64,000 nucleotides of DNA from Bacilli bacterium (GCA_016295795.1 JAEDKN010000001.1:1-64000); one strand, 5' to 3'; counted from the first letter of the stretch, positions 8,578 to 17,644 are shown. Notes: generated from the sequence alone by a model not told the origin. Program-made: numbers and translations.

Positions 8578-8826
8578 CTATAATTTTGCATATTTTTTTC
8601 TAGTAGCTTCTCCTCCATTTATATGTCTTAAATCTAGGTGATTAGCAAAAATATTTGCGATTTGTTTATATAATGCTGTATCTATTTCCAACAATCTTTC
8701 GTGAAGATCTTTATGCACGGTGCTTTTACTAACATTATATTTTTTCGCTGTATCTCTTATATTACAATTTGTATTTATTATATAGTTAGCTTCCTCTAAT
8801 ACTCTATCAATAATATATTTATTCAT
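8578..8826 (-). CDS. spoIIID: Sporulation regulator SpoIIID
   Basis: SpoIIID is a small mother-cell DNA-binding protein that modulates the sigma-E regulon and helps switch to sigma-K. The 82-residue protein has the helix-turn-helix NIRDTAKKYNVSKSTVHKDL (residues ~22-41), and then ERLLEID and a basic tail GGEATRKKYAKL. Both length and motif match the family. AGGG lies before the ATG. It is directly upstream of mbl, as in B. subtilis, and downstream of spoIIQ. Confidence 0.96.
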   Translation of the reverse strand: MNKYIIDRVLEEANYIINTNCNIRDTAKKYNVSKSTVHKDLHERLLEIDTALYKQIANIFANHLDLRHINGGEATRKKYAKL

Positions 8827-8876
8827 ATATACCCTACTTTCAGTAAAGTATATAGTCTTTTTTTAATATTATGAAT

Positions 8877-8898
8877 AAAAAAAGGCAGTGCGCCTACT
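8877..8898 (-). terminator. Possible weak terminator after spoIIQ
   Basis: A short AGGC/GCCT stem with loop GCACT is followed by T7, overlapping the spoIIQ stop. The stem is only four pairs long, so the call is tentative. Confidence 0.35.
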
Positions 8899-9526
8899 GT
8901 AGATCTGTTAATTTTTTATTGTAACAATCCTCGGGATTTACTACTTGTCCATTAACGTAAATTTCGAAATGTAAGTGATTGCCTAAATCTTTATTTATTT
9001 TAGAGTTACCACTCTTACCTATTTTAGTCCCTAGAGTTATAGTATCACCTTGTTTTACATTTACTTCACTTAGACTCTGATAAACACTAATTATATTGTT
9101 GTCATGTTTGATTTCAACAGTTTTGCCTACTATATCATTATCTTCGACTTTAATTACTGTCCCATCATATATACTAACGACATCAAAGCTATCCTCAAAA
9201 ATATAATCAACTCCTGAATTTTGAATATAGCTATTTTCATAGAAAATAATTGCATTTTGTTGTTCATCACTGCCATCTTTATAATCATAGTAATATTTAC
9301 CTATTGCAACATCCTTATTAGTAAATGGTTTTACTATAACTTTATCTGTAGCTACAACCGGTGTATCGTTAGACCAAATTACACTCGATACATAAGTAAT
9401 ATCTTCTTCTACAGTTTCATCATTTGAATTAGAAAAAGTCATAAATGTCGATATTACTAGCATAGCAACCAACATAACATATATTGTTGGCATTACAAAT
9501 CCCTTTAACTTTCTTTTTTTGTTCAT
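8894..9526 (-). CDS. spoIIQ: SpoIIQ-like degenerate M23 protein
   Basis: SpoIIQ is a forespore membrane protein that zips to SpoIIIAH across the septum. The 210-residue protein has a single N-terminal membrane segment (about 10-30), then a LytM/M23 fold. The HxH motif is present (H184-L-H186), but the first zinc ligand of active enzymes (HxGxD) is Asn103 in NSGVD. The loss of that His is known in B. subtilis SpoIIQ, so this copy is likely structural, not hydrolytic. The start is the ATG at 9526 after GAGGTGAAAAT. It stands upstream of spoIIID, in keeping with a sporulation role. Confidence 0.85.
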   Translation of the reverse strand: MNKKRKLKGFVMPTIYVMLVAMLVISTFMTFSNSNDETVEEDITYVSSVIWSNDTPVVATDKVIVKPFTNKDVAIGKYYYDYKDGSDEQQNAIIFYENSYIQNSGVDYIFEDSFDVVSIYDGTVIKVEDNDIVGKTVEIKHDNNIISVYQSLSEVNVKQGDTITLGTKIGKSGNSKINKDLGNHLHFEIYVNGQVVNPEDCYNKKLTDLQ

Positions 9527-9580
9527 TATTTTCACCTCATTATCATTCTTAACAATAAGGTTTATTTTTATACAAAAAAA

Positions 9581-9778
9581 TTATATTATTTTCGATGAGA
9601 TAAAAAAATCATATACAAAATTACTTACCAAATATATAAGCGCTAATCCTAATATAAGATAAAATATTCTAGCTTGAAAAACTCTTCCTTTTTTAAAAAT
9701 CTGATTTATATTAACTGCTTCCATTGACCATACTACTAATATAGAAACAAAAATATAGATAAAAAATTTAACACTCAT
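9581..9778 (-). CDS. DUF1146 small membrane protein (YwzB-like)
   Basis: This 65-residue protein has two hydrophobic segments (about 3-20 and 37-56) and the DUF1146 pattern, including FQARIFYLILGLALIYLVSN. Function is unknown. In B. subtilis ywzB lies in the atp-murAA-spoIID region, so its place between rpiB and spoIIQ is conserved context. The start is the ATG at 9778, with AAGGA upstream; this overlaps the rpiB stop by 11 bases, implying translational coupling. Confidence 0.85.
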   Translation of the reverse strand: MSVKFFIYIFVSILVVWSMEAVNINQIFKKGRVFQARIFYLILGLALIYLVSNFVYDFFISSKII

Positions 9779-10223
9779 TATGCTTTCCTTCTTCATATTC
9801 ATTTATTTGCTTAATTCTTCTTATATGCTTTTCAAGATTTGAAAAATCTGTGGATAAAAATTTATCAACAATATCTTTTGCTCTGAATTTTGGCATAGTC
9901 CCATTTAACGCTAAAATGTTAGCATCATTATCAAATCTAGTTAAATAAGCCTCTTTTACATTATCTACTTTAGCACAACGAATACCCTTTACTTTGTTAC
10001 ATGCAATACTAATTCCTATACCACTACCACATATTGCAATACCAAAATCGACTTCTTTTGATACAACTGCATTTGATAATTCAAAAGCAAACTTAGGATA
10101 ATCAACGGACTCAGTCGATTGAGTTCCATAATCTATAATTTCTATCTTTTTATTTTTTAAATATTTTATAATCTCCTGTTTCAAATTATATCCTCTATGA
10201 TCGCTAGCAATTCCTATTTTCAT
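9768..10223 (-). CDS. rpiB: Ribose-5-phosphate isomerase B
   Basis: RpiB interconverts ribose-5-P and ribulose-5-P in the pentose phosphate pathway. The 151-residue protein has SDHRGYNLK at 7-15 (His9 assists ring opening) and the catalytic Cys65 in CGSGIGISIACNK. An in-frame ATG lies 51 bases upstream, but AGAGGTGT before the ATG at 10223 and the family's usual N-terminus MKIGIASDHRG fix the start. B. subtilis has the same gene (ywlF) in the spoIIR-prfA region. Confidence 0.95.
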   Translation of the reverse strand: MKIGIASDHRGYNLKQEIIKYLKNKKIEIIDYGTQSTESVDYPKFAFELSNAVVSKEVDFGIAICGSGIGISIACNKVKGIRCAKVDNVKEAYLTRFDNDANILALNGTMPKFRAKDIVDKFLSTDFSNLEKHIRRIKQINEYEEGKHNEC

Positions 10224-10271
10224 AATTACACCTCTATTATTATTATACATCTCTAAATTTTTTTTATCAAA

Positions 10272-10307
10272 CAAAAAAATAAAGCCTACTCATTATTCAG
10301 CTTTATT
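10272..10307 (-). terminator. Terminator containing the rpmE stop codon
   Basis: AATAAAGC and GCTTTATT (10300-10307 and 10278-10285) form a perfect 8-base-pair stem followed by T6. The TAA stop of rpmE lies in the loop. Confidence 0.85.
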
Positions 10308-10517
10308 TTCTTCTTGATTAGAAAATCCATATTTTCTATTAAACTTATCTACAGTTCCTGCATGTGAAGCTCTGCTTTGTTTTCCTGTATAGAATGGATG
10401 ACATTTTGAACAAACTTCTACATGAAATTCATCTTTTGTAGATTTTGCAGTAAATTCTGCACCACAAGCGCAAATATATTTAGTATCTTTATATTCTGGA
10501 TGAATACCTGCTTTCAT
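10293..10517 (-). CDS. rpmE: 50S ribosomal protein bL31, zinc-binding form
   Basis: The 74-residue protein has the family signature (HPEY..., [16 protein letters not shown]). CAC and CSKC supply four cysteines, marking the C+ zinc-binding type that acts as a zinc reserve in some Bacilli. The ATG at 10517 has AAGGAGAGATAG upstream; an in-frame upstream start would give a 12-residue N-terminal extension unlike the family. A terminator overlaps its end, so rpiB must use another promoter or read-through. Confidence 0.97.
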   Translation of the reverse strand: MKAGIHPEYKDTKYICACGAEFTAKSTKDEFHVEVCSKCHPFYTGKQSRASHAGTVDKFNRKYGFSNQEENKAE

Positions 10518-10616
10518 TCTATCTCTCCTTCCGCCATGACTAAATTTAGTCATAGTAATAATTGCTAATATAGTATATCAGTAATTTTTCCTTTTTGCAA
10601 ATATTTTTTTACTTTC

Positions 10617-11369
10617 TTATTTTACGATATTTTTATCTAATACTTCTTTTACCCGATTAAAAATTTCATTATAACCAAATACATTTGGATGTTTATCTAG
10701 TGGATTAGGTAAATAATCAGTTCTATTATCAAAATATTGGAACACATCTACAAAATAGACATTATTTTTTTCACATATTTTACTACATTCATCATTCCAA
10801 TATTTTACTAATTCATCTATATCATCTTTATAAATTTGTTCATATGGAAATGGATTATAATAGCCAATTACTATAATACTTCCTTTTGCATATTTCTTTA
10901 TTAATACTAACAAATCATCAAATTCCAAGCTTATTCTATCTATTTTATTTTTTAAATAAGATTTATCTTTTAGCTTAATCGATAGATTGTCTACTGTTAC
11001 TCCGTCGAAAAAGTCATTTGTTCCTATAGATAGAGTAATTAAATCGGACTCACGCAAAGTACTTTTAATATTGATATGGGAATCATTATGTATAATACTC
11101 TTATTATTATTTATATCATTTGCTAAATCGGAAATTTTATAATCGCTTGTTGCATATTCCTTTATGTAATTAGCCAGTAGATTATTTTTAGACAAATAAT
11201 CAGCAATATAATCTGTGTATCCATATCCAATTTCACCATAGGGATTCATTCCTTCTGCAGTGGAATCTCCTAAAGCCACATAATTTATCTTTGGATTAAA
11301 AGCAATCTTATAGATAACAAAAATTGCTAAAACAACACAAATATAAAATAGTATTTTTTTTAACCTCAT
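10617..11369 (-). CDS. SGNH/GDSL-family esterase or lipase (YpmR-like), membrane-anchored
   Basis: This 250-residue protein has an N-terminal hydrophobic anchor (about 4-23). SGNH blocks follow: GDSTAEG (nucleophile Ser), GTNDF (block III Asn) and LDKHPN (Asp-His of block V). The catalytic domain would lie outside the membrane. The substrate is unknown; related YpmR proteins are annotated only as lipases. The start is the ATG at 11369 with GGAG six bases before it. It stands between murA and rpmE, where B. subtilis-type gene orders have other genes, so it may act on envelope acyl esters; that is inference. Confidence 0.85.
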   Translation of the reverse strand: MRLKKILFYICVVLAIFVIYKIAFNPKINYVALGDSTAEGMNPYGEIGYGYTDYIADYLSKNNLLANYIKEYATSDYKISDLANDINNNKSIIHNDSHINIKSTLRESDLITLSIGTNDFFDGVTVDNLSIKLKDKSYLKNKIDRISLEFDDLLVLIKKYAKGSIIVIGYYNPFPYEQIYKDDIDELVKYWNDECSKICEKNNVYFVDVFQYFDNRTDYLPNPLDKHPNVFGYNEIFNRVKEVLDKNIVK

Positions 11370-11380
11370 AGTCATCTCCA

Positions 11381-11425
11381 AAAAAAAAGAATAATAATAC
11401 TATTAAACTATATTTCTATTATTCT
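11381..11425 (-). terminator. A/T-rich terminator overlapping the murA stop
   Basis: AGAATAATA and TATTATTCT (11417-11425 and 11388-11396) pair perfectly and run into T8. The stem lacks strong G-C pairs. The murA TAG lies in the loop. Confidence 0.5.
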
Positions 11426-12667
11426 TATTTTAGCACCTATATCACTAAGTTTTTCTACAATACTTTCATATCCTCTTAAAATATGTTCGGCATTAGTAAT
11501 AATCGTCTCTTCCCCAGATTCAGCTATCAAAGCCGCACAGACCATTGCTGCTCCTGCACGCAAATCTGTTGCGGTTACAGTGCTTCCACTAAGTTTCGTT
11601 GGACCATATACAGTTGCCTTTGTTCCGCTCACCTTTATATTTGCTCCCATTTTTTCCAACTCTGGAACATGCATAAATCTATTTTCATATATTGTCTCCT
11701 CAATCGTTGATTTTCCGTTGCATTGAGTGAGTAACACTGAAAAAGGTTGTTGCAAATCTGTAGGAAATCCTGGAAAAACCAATGTTTTAATATTTACTGG
11801 TTTATAACTTTGAGGTTTTTTTATAATCACATAATCCATTCCCATTTCTATTGGAACCCCAATTTCAGCAAGTTTAGAAGTTAGTGCTTCTAAATGTTCT
11901 GGAATTATATTATCTATTTTCACATTATTTCCAGCTAAAGCTGCGATAATCATATAAGTTCCTGCTTCTATTCTATCTGGTATAACCTCATGAAAACATC
12001 CATTTAACTTGTCTACTCCCTTAATACGAATTTCACTAGTACCTGCTCCTGTTATTCTTGCGCCCATATTATTTAGAAAAGTTGCAACATTTACTATTTC
12101 AGGTTCTTTAGCAGCATTATCTATTATCGTAGTTCCTTTAGCTTTTACTGCAGCTAGCATAATATTAATAGTTGCTCCGACTGATGCTATATCCAAGTAT
12201 ATATTTGCACCTTTTAGCTCCTCAGCATCAACGATATAAACATTGTCATTTTGAGTTATTTTAGCACCTAACGCTTCGAATCCCTTTAAATGTAAATTTA
12301 TAGGACGTGCCCCAATTGAACATCCACCTGGAAATGACATTTCTACATGCTTATATTTTCCTAGCAACGCTCCCATAAAATAATAGGAAGCTCTTAATTT
12401 TTGTGCCATATTAGTTGGAATTGGACGATTGATTGATGTTTTTGGATCTATAACAATACTTTCACTGGCTCTTTTAACGTCGGCCTTTAAATACTCTAAT
12501 ATGTCACTTAAAGCATCAATATCTGTTATCTCTGGAACATTACATATAGTTACAACATCATCTGATAAAATTGCAGCTGGAATTAATGCAACTGAACTGT
12601 TCTTTGCACCACTTATCCTAATTGTTCCTTTTAGCTCTTTTCCACCTTGAATTTTTAATGCTTTCAT
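11408..12667 (-). CDS. murA: UDP-N-acetylglucosamine 1-carboxyvinyltransferase
   Basis: MurA transfers enolpyruvate from PEP to UDP-GlcNAc, the first committed step of peptidoglycan synthesis; the Cys in the active loop is the fosfomycin target. The 419-residue protein has K22-N23 and Cys116 in PGGCSIGARP, so a fosfomycin-sensitive form is predicted. GGTGGAGG precedes the ATG. It is next to fba, as murAB is near fba in B. subtilis; whether this is the murAA or murAB orthologue is not clear from one copy. Confidence 0.97.
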   Translation of the reverse strand: MKALKIQGGKELKGTIRISGAKNSSVALIPAAILSDDVVTICNVPEITDIDALSDILEYLKADVKRASESIVIDPKTSINRPIPTNMAQKLRASYYFMGALLGKYKHVEMSFPGGCSIGARPINLHLKGFEALGAKITQNDNVYIVDAEELKGANIYLDIASVGATINIMLAAVKAKGTTIIDNAAKEPEIVNVATFLNNMGARITGAGTSEIRIKGVDKLNGCFHEVIPDRIEAGTYMIIAALAGNNVKIDNIIPEHLEALTSKLAEIGVPIEMGMDYVIIKKPQSYKPVNIKTLVFPGFPTDLQQPFSVLLTQCNGKSTIEETIYENRFMHVPELEKMGANIKVSGTKATVYGPTKLSGSTVTATDLRAGAAMVCAALIAESGEETIITNAEHILRGYESIVEKLSDIGAKIRIIEI

Positions 12668-12712
12668 AATACCTCCACCACTATATTTTATTACAAATGC
12701 CCAAATGATTGC

Positions 12713-13555
12713 CTATTTATTTGACAATATTCTAATTTTTTCTCTAACTATTTGTTTAATGTTTTTTTCGCCACTGGAGATTATTTTCCTTGGATCATAG
12801 ATATTTTCATTTGAATTCATAAAATCCTTAATCCCTTTAGTCCATGCTATTTGAAGTTCTGTATTAAAATTTATTTTACAAATACCACAAGTTATTGCCT
12901 TTTTTAAGTCACTTTCGCAAATTCCAGTTCCACCATGTAAAACTAATGGTATATTTAATTTTTGATTTAATTGTTTCATAGTAGAAAAATCCAAATTTGG
13001 TTCTCCATTATATAATCCATGAACGCTTCCAAGTGCTGGAGCCAGAAAGTCAATCCCAGTTTTAGTTACCAAAAGAATACACTCCTCTAGACTTGCATTG
13101 TACTTTTCATCATATAAATTATCTTCTGTTCCACTTATTCTACCTATTTCTGCTTCGACTGTTACTCCTTTAGAATGTGCATAATCTACAACTTCTTTTG
13201 TAAGTTTTATATTATCCTCTATAGGATATTTTGAAGCGTCTATCATTATAGATGTAAAACCTGCATCTACAGCCTTCTTACAACTTTCAAATGTAGAACC
13301 ATGATCTAAATGAAGACAAACATTAATATTTATCCCCAAATCTTTTACCAAAGAATCAACTATAGAAAAAACAACATTATACCCTCCCATATATTTTATA
13401 GCGCCTTCACTTACGCCCAAAATTATATCAGTCTCCAATTCTTGTGCTTCCTCTAAAATATATTTGGTCCATTCTAGATTGTTTATATTAAATTGCGCTA
13501 CTGCATATTTGCCTTTTTTAGCATCTTTCAACATTTTTTCTGCATTAACTAACAT
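12713..13555 (-). CDS. fba: Class II fructose-bisphosphate aldolase
   Basis: This zinc enzyme cleaves fructose-1,6-bisphosphate to DHAP and GAP in glycolysis and gluconeogenesis. It has 280 residues. LHLDHG (catalytic Asp84, zinc ligand His85) is followed by the other ligands in GSVHG and LHGGTG. I place the start at the ATG at 13555, nine bases after AGGAG; an ATG nine bases earlier directly abuts the ribosome site. The beginning (MLVNAEKMLKDAKKGKYAV) matches FbaA-type aldolases. Confidence 0.95.
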   Translation of the reverse strand: MLVNAEKMLKDAKKGKYAVAQFNINNLEWTKYILEEAQELETDIILGVSEGAIKYMGGYNVVFSIVDSLVKDLGININVCLHLDHGSTFESCKKAVDAGFTSIMIDASKYPIEDNIKLTKEVVDYAHSKGVTVEAEIGRISGTEDNLYDEKYNASLEECILLVTKTGIDFLAPALGSVHGLYNGEPNLDFSTMKQLNQKLNIPLVLHGGTGICESDLKKAITCGICKINFNTELQIAWTKGIKDFMNSNENIYDPRKIISSGEKNIKQIVREKIRILSNK

Positions 13556-13626
13556 ATAATACATCTCCTATTTAATTCTAACAGTTAAAATCATGTTAGT
13601 CAACAAATTACTCCTTGCGTTTGAAA

Positions 13627-14151
13627 TCAAAAAATATACATAAAACCTAGAACTCCTAAAATTACAGCTCCTAAGAATGTTGCTTTATTTCCAAATTTAT
13701 TGTTTAAACCCTTTCCAAATTTAAGGCCTAAGAACGTAAATATAAAACTAGTTATGGAAAACATAAAATATGCTGAAAGCGGGTATTGTGTAATCATGGA
13801 TATCCCTATACCAACAGAAAAACTATCCAAACTAACGGTAAATCCAAAAATAAAAAATGCAATTAATTTTGTTAAATCCATCACTTCTTCCTTTTGTAAA
13901 ATCATCTGCATCGCAATTAAAATAAAGATAGAACCAACTACTATATCAGGATTGAATGGTAATTTGCTTAAAAGTTGGCTTCCTATCATATTCCCCAACA
14001 ACGGCATAAAAAAATGGAACATTCCTACTATTATACTCAAAAGATAAATCTTCTTTTTTTCTAAATTCAAAGTCCCATATATTATAGATAAGGAAAAAGT
14101 ATCCATACTTAAACTAATTGCAATTAAAAATAAAGTCAAAAACTCCAACAT
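13627..14151 (-). CDS. mntP: MntP-like manganese efflux pump
   Basis: This 174-residue membrane protein of about six segments is made of two similar halves, each with an acidic motif: SLSMDTFSLSI near residue 15 and FTVSLDSFSVGIG near 105. These Asp residues are the conserved metal-site residues of MntP. It would export Mn2+. A GTG lies three codons upstream, but AGGTGA is placed for the ATG at 14151. The B. subtilis orthologue ywlD lies beside spoIIR too. A role as the related sporulation protein YtaF is less likely but possible. Confidence 0.85.
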   Translation of the reverse strand: MLEFLTLFLIAISLSMDTFSLSIIYGTLNLEKKKIYLLSIIVGMFHFFMPLLGNMIGSQLLSKLPFNPDIVVGSIFILIAMQMILQKEEVMDLTKLIAFFIFGFTVSLDSFSVGIGISMITQYPLSAYFMFSITSFIFTFLGLKFGKGLNNKFGNKATFLGAVILGVLGFMYIF

Positions 14152-14195
14152 ATTTATCACCTGATAAATAATACTATACCAAATGACAAATAATT

Positions 14196-14726
14196 CTAAA
14201 AATATTTATCTATTATTTCCTTGATAAAAGATTTATATTCAACTTCTTCTATTTTTTCTTCATCTTCCTCCATCAAACATAACGGTGGAAAAAGAACACA
14301 CCACCAATTATCTCCCTCTGCTTCTCCTAGAGTAATTACTAAGGACTCATAAAATCCCTCATTATAGGTAATACCTTTATATTTTTTTTCAGGAAAATAG
14401 TTATATCCATAATTAACCTGAAATTTATTACTTGTTTTATTTTTTTCCATAACTTTTTCAACTGTGTATTTGACATTCCCAAGATTTTGATTTAGTATTT
14501 CCCTTACTTCTTCAATGCTATTAGCTTCTTTTAACATTTCCGACAATTGAAGTTGAATAGACTTTCTTACATTTTGTTTTAATTTTTGATCCTCTTTCGA
14601 ATTGCTGGATGCAATTACTCTTATTCTGATAGAGTCATTTGGGATAATAATTTCTTCTTTTGAATTGTTATTACTCAAAATTATGACAGTTATAATAGCC
14701 ATTATTATCAATAAAACTTTTTTCAT
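14196..14726 (-). CDS. spoIIR: Stage II sporulation protein R
   Basis: SpoIIR is secreted from the forespore and triggers SpoIIGA to activate pro-sigma-E in the mother cell. The 176-residue protein has an N-terminal signal/anchor (about 3-19), and then the family motifs IRIRVIASSNSKEDQKLK and GEAEGDNWWCVLFPPLC. It lies next to prmC-prfA, as in B. subtilis. AGGTGATATAA precedes the ATG. Its presence supports a working sigma-F to sigma-E signal. Confidence 0.96.
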   Translation of the reverse strand: MKKVLLIIMAIITVIILSNNNSKEEIIIPNDSIRIRVIASSNSKEDQKLKQNVRKSIQLQLSEMLKEANSIEEVREILNQNLGNVKYTVEKVMEKNKTSNKFQVNYGYNYFPEKKYKGITYNEGFYESLVITLGEAEGDNWWCVLFPPLCLMEEDEEKIEEVEYKSFIKEIIDKYF

Positions 14727-14769
14727 TTATATCACCTATTAAATAATGAGACTATTTATATTTTTTTAT

Positions 14770-14791
14770 ACAAAAAGAGCATACGCTCTTT
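14770..14791 (-). terminator. Terminator after prmC
   Basis: AAAGAGC and GCTCTTT (14785-14791 and 14774-14780) form a perfect stem with loop GTAT, and T's follow. It separates prmC from spoIIR. Confidence 0.8.
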
Positions 14792-14794
14792 AAA

Positions 14795-15616
14795 CTATTT
14801 ATTTCTATAAACAAATATTATTCTATCTCTTGAAGACATATCCTTAAAAGTTTCTATTTTTACATTTTCCATTTTATCATTAATTAGTTTTATAATATCA
14901 TTCTTTTGTCTGTGTCCTATTTCTAATGCGATTAGAAAATTCTCCTTTATAACTGAGTTAACTTTATCAAATATCTTTCTATAGCAATCCAGCCCATCAT
15001 TACCTGCATATAAGGCCAAATGAGGTTCATTATTTTTTACAATATCTTCTATTTCTTCATTTGTTGCAATATAAGGAGGATTACTAACGATAACATCAAA
15101 TTTTTCATTTATATTATCAAGCATATCACCCTTTTGAACTCTAATATTTGCTCCTAATTTTTTTGCATTTTTTTTTGTAATTTTTAATGCCTCTTCACTT
15201 ATATCTAAACAAGTAACTTCAAGCCTAGGAACTTCTTTATATAAGGTGATTCCAATCACTCCACTACCACAACCTAGATCTATAACCTTAAGATCACCTT
15301 TTAAATTTTTTTTAATGAAGTTGATAACATTATATACAAGTTCTTCTGTTTCAAATCTTGGTATTAGAACTTCCTCATTTATATCAAATTCATACCCATA
15401 AAAATCAACGTTTCCTACTATGTATTGAAGTGGCTTATGATGTAGAAGTTTCTCTATATATTCTCTATATTTATTTTCTTTATCACTCGTTACCTCTTCG
15501 TCTAAATGATTTAATAATTCTAAGGTATTATATCCCAGAACGCTTGCTAAAAGTTGCTTTGTTTCATTCTGCTTGATATACTTGTTTCCCTCGATAAGCA
15601 ATTGTTCAACCTTCAT
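14795..15616 (-). CDS. prmC: Release factor glutamine methyltransferase
   Basis: PrmC methylates the Gln of the GGQ motif in release factors RF1 and RF2 using SAM. The 273-residue protein has the SAM loop DLGCGSGVIGI and the catalytic NPPY (in VSNPPYIA), plus an N-terminal helical domain that binds the release factor. It overlaps the prfA stop by one base (TAATG), so enzyme and substrate are co-translated. Confidence 0.97.
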   Translation of the reverse strand: MKVEQLLIEGNKYIKQNETKQLLASVLGYNTLELLNHLDEEVTSDKENKYREYIEKLLHHKPLQYIVGNVDFYGYEFDINEEVLIPRFETEELVYNVINFIKKNLKGDLKVIDLGCGSGVIGITLYKEVPRLEVTCLDISEEALKITKKNAKKLGANIRVQKGDMLDNINEKFDVIVSNPPYIATNEEIEDIVKNNEPHLALYAGNDGLDCYRKIFDKVNSVIKENFLIALEIGHRQKNDIIKLINDKMENVKIETFKDMSSRDRIIFVYRNK

Positions 15617-16671
15617 TAATTCTCCTCTAATTTTCGTTTTTGATCCTCAGTTATTAGTGCTTCTATTATAGGCTCAAGATCTCCTTCCATAACTCTATCT
15701 AGTTGCATTATAGTAAATCCAATACGATGATCTGTAATTCTATTTTGTGGATAATTATAAGTTCGTATTTTTTCAGATCTATCTCCTGTTCCTATTTTAT
15801 TTCTTCGTTCTGTTCCCAGCTCTTCCTCCTGAGCTCTTAAAGTTTCTTCATATATTCTAGCTTTTAAAACTTTTAATGCTTGTTCCCTATTTTGAATTTG
15901 ACTTCTTTCGTTTTGACAAGTTACAACAATTCCTGTGGGTATGTGTGTCATTCTAACTGCTGAATCTGTCGTATTAACACCTTGTCCACCACATCCACTA
16001 CTTCTATATATATCAACTCTAATATCGCTTTGTTTTATTTCAATATCTATATCCTCAACTTCTGGCATAACCAAAACAGTAGCAGTAGACGTATGAATTC
16101 TACCTTGGGTTTCAGTTACAGGAACTCTTTGAACGCGATGGGCTCCGCTTTCATATTTTAATTTAGAATAAACGTTCTTTCCTTTTACTAGAAAACTTAT
16201 TAGAGAAAAGCCCCCTCCTTCTGAGTATTCCTCAGACATAACCTCTACTTTCCAATTTTGCTTTTCTGCATATTTGAGATACATTCTATATAAGTCTCCT
16301 GCAAAGATGTTGGCTTCGTCTCCTCCTGCAGCTCCCCTTATCTCAACAATAACATTTTTCCCATCATTAGGATCCTTTGGAATTAATAATAATTCTAATT
16401 TCTTTTCTATTTCTATTTTTTCATTTTCTAAGGTTTCTAATTCTTCTTTAGCTATCTCACCTAATTCTGGATCCTTAATCATTTCTCTTGATTCATCTAT
16501 ACCAGACAACACTTTTAAATATTGATTATAACATTGAACCGTCTCTTCTAAATCAGACATTTCTTTTGAAATTTCTGTAGTTAACTTTATATTAGACAAA
16601 TTATTTGGATCTAAAAGTTGATTATTCAATTCTTCATATCTTTTCTTTATAATCTCTAATCTTTCAATCAT
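15616..16671 (-). CDS. prfA: Peptide chain release factor 1
   Basis: RF1 recognises UAA and UAG stops and triggers peptidyl-tRNA hydrolysis. The 351-residue protein has the catalytic GGQ at 228-230 and the RF1 codon-reading PxT motif as PVT (184-186). AAGGGTGGAT precedes the ATG. It is the first gene of a prfA-prmC pair. Confidence 0.97.
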   Translation of the reverse strand: MIERLEIIKKRYEELNNQLLDPNNLSNIKLTTEISKEMSDLEETVQCYNQYLKVLSGIDESREMIKDPELGEIAKEELETLENEKIEIEKKLELLLIPKDPNDGKNVIVEIRGAAGGDEANIFAGDLYRMYLKYAEKQNWKVEVMSEEYSEGGGFSLISFLVKGKNVYSKLKYESGAHRVQRVPVTETQGRIHTSTATVLVMPEVEDIDIEIKQSDIRVDIYRSSGCGGQGVNTTDSAVRMTHIPTGIVVTCQNERSQIQNREQALKVLKARIYEETLRAQEEELGTERRNKIGTGDRSEKIRTYNYPQNRITDHRIGFTIMQLDRVMEGDLEPIIEALITEDQKRKLEEN

Positions 16672-16723
16672 GAGTTATCCACCCTTTCACATAAATATTA
16701 TATCATATTAAAAATATATTACC

Positions 16724-16748
16724 AAAAAATAGACTTAAAAAGTCTATT
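16724..16748 (-). terminator. Terminator overlapping the rpoE stop codon
   Basis: AATAGACTT and AAGTCTATT (16740-16748 and 16728-16736) form a perfect 9-base-pair stem with a 3-base loop followed by T4-5. The rpoE TAG is part of the stem. Confidence 0.8.
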
Positions 16749-17184
16749 CTTCTATTTCAAGTTCGTCTTCATCAAGAATAACTAAATCTTTAAGATCATC
16801 ATCTGAATCATCAAAATCATCTTCATCAGTATCCAAATCATAATCATTTTCTTCTTCATAATCGTCCTTTGACTTAGCAACAGAATCTTCGTTGTCAATT
16901 TCATCATCATCATCAACAACAGTTACTACTTTATCAGAGGTATGCCTTGTTCTTAAATCCCAATTTCCATCCTCTAATAAAACAAATCTTTTATCTGTTG
17001 TTAACATTGTATAATAATCCCCTATTTTGTTATCAAACACATTACTAGGTAATTCCAACATTTCAACTATCTTTCTAAATAAATTAGCAGTATTATCACT
17101 ACCATATTCTTCCAATAATAAATTTGTAATGTCTTTATATGATAATAATTCTAATTCGTCTTTTTTCATGTTTTTTATACTCAT
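16744..17184 (-). CDS. rpoE: RNA polymerase delta subunit
   Basis: Delta is a Firmicutes-specific polymerase subunit that aids recycling and promoter selectivity. The 146-residue protein has an N-terminal HARE-HTH domain (about 1-85, with GDYYTMLTTDKRFVLLEDGNWDL) and an unstructured, very acidic Asp/Glu-rich tail (about 90-146). Both features are diagnostic. The ATG at 17184 is six bases after GGAGG; an ATG two codons earlier overlaps the site. It lies next to a ywiB-like gene, as in B. subtilis, but argS, usually between them, is missing. Confidence 0.96.
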   Translation of the reverse strand: MSIKNMKKDELELLSYKDITNLLLEEYGSDNTANLFRKIVEMLELPSNVFDNKIGDYYTMLTTDKRFVLLEDGNWDLRTRHTSDKVVTVVDDDDEIDNEDSVAKSKDDYEEENDYDLDTDEDDFDDSDDDLKDLVILDEDELEIEE

Positions 17185-17293
17185 ATACATCCTCCTACGA
17201 TTAACATTATATGCTTAATATTAAAATATTGACATGACTATCAAATCATATACTTTTATATCATCATTTTAATACAAAAGCAATATTTTTTTA

Positions 17294-17644
17294 TTATTTT
17301 ATTATTTCTACTTTATAATTTATTTTTTCTTCTTCTTTTAACATATATTTTACTTCATATGTTGTTTTATTATTTATAATTTCTAATATTTTAATCTTAT
17401 CGCTTACTTCTCTATTTAGATCTTTTAAAAAAACATTTGTAGTTGCTTGTAGAAAATTTAATGTTATTAAATACTCTGGTGTTTCTCTTCTCAATACGTT
17501 CTCATCCATGTTAAGAATCACCTTTATATCGTTTGATTCATCGTAAATTAGTATATTTCTTTTTTCATCTAATATTCCATAAGTTTCAAAATTTAATATT
17601 TCTTCAGAATTTATCAATTCCACTCTAATTTTTACATTTATCAT
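17294..17644 (-). CDS. DUF1934 beta-barrel protein (YwiB-like)
   Basis: This 116-residue soluble protein of alternating strands fits the DUF1934/YwiB calycin-like family, with a start like MINVKIRVELINSEE and a C-terminal YMLKEEEKINYKVEI. Function is unknown. In B. subtilis ywiB is found with argS and rpoE; here it is upstream of rpoE. The family call rests on the pattern and the neighbours. Confidence 0.7.
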   Translation of the reverse strand: MINVKIRVELINSEEILNFETYGILDEKRNILIYDESNDIKVILNMDENVLRRETPEYLITLNFLQATTNVFLKDLNREVSDKIKILEIINNKTTYEVKYMLKEEEKINYKVEIIK

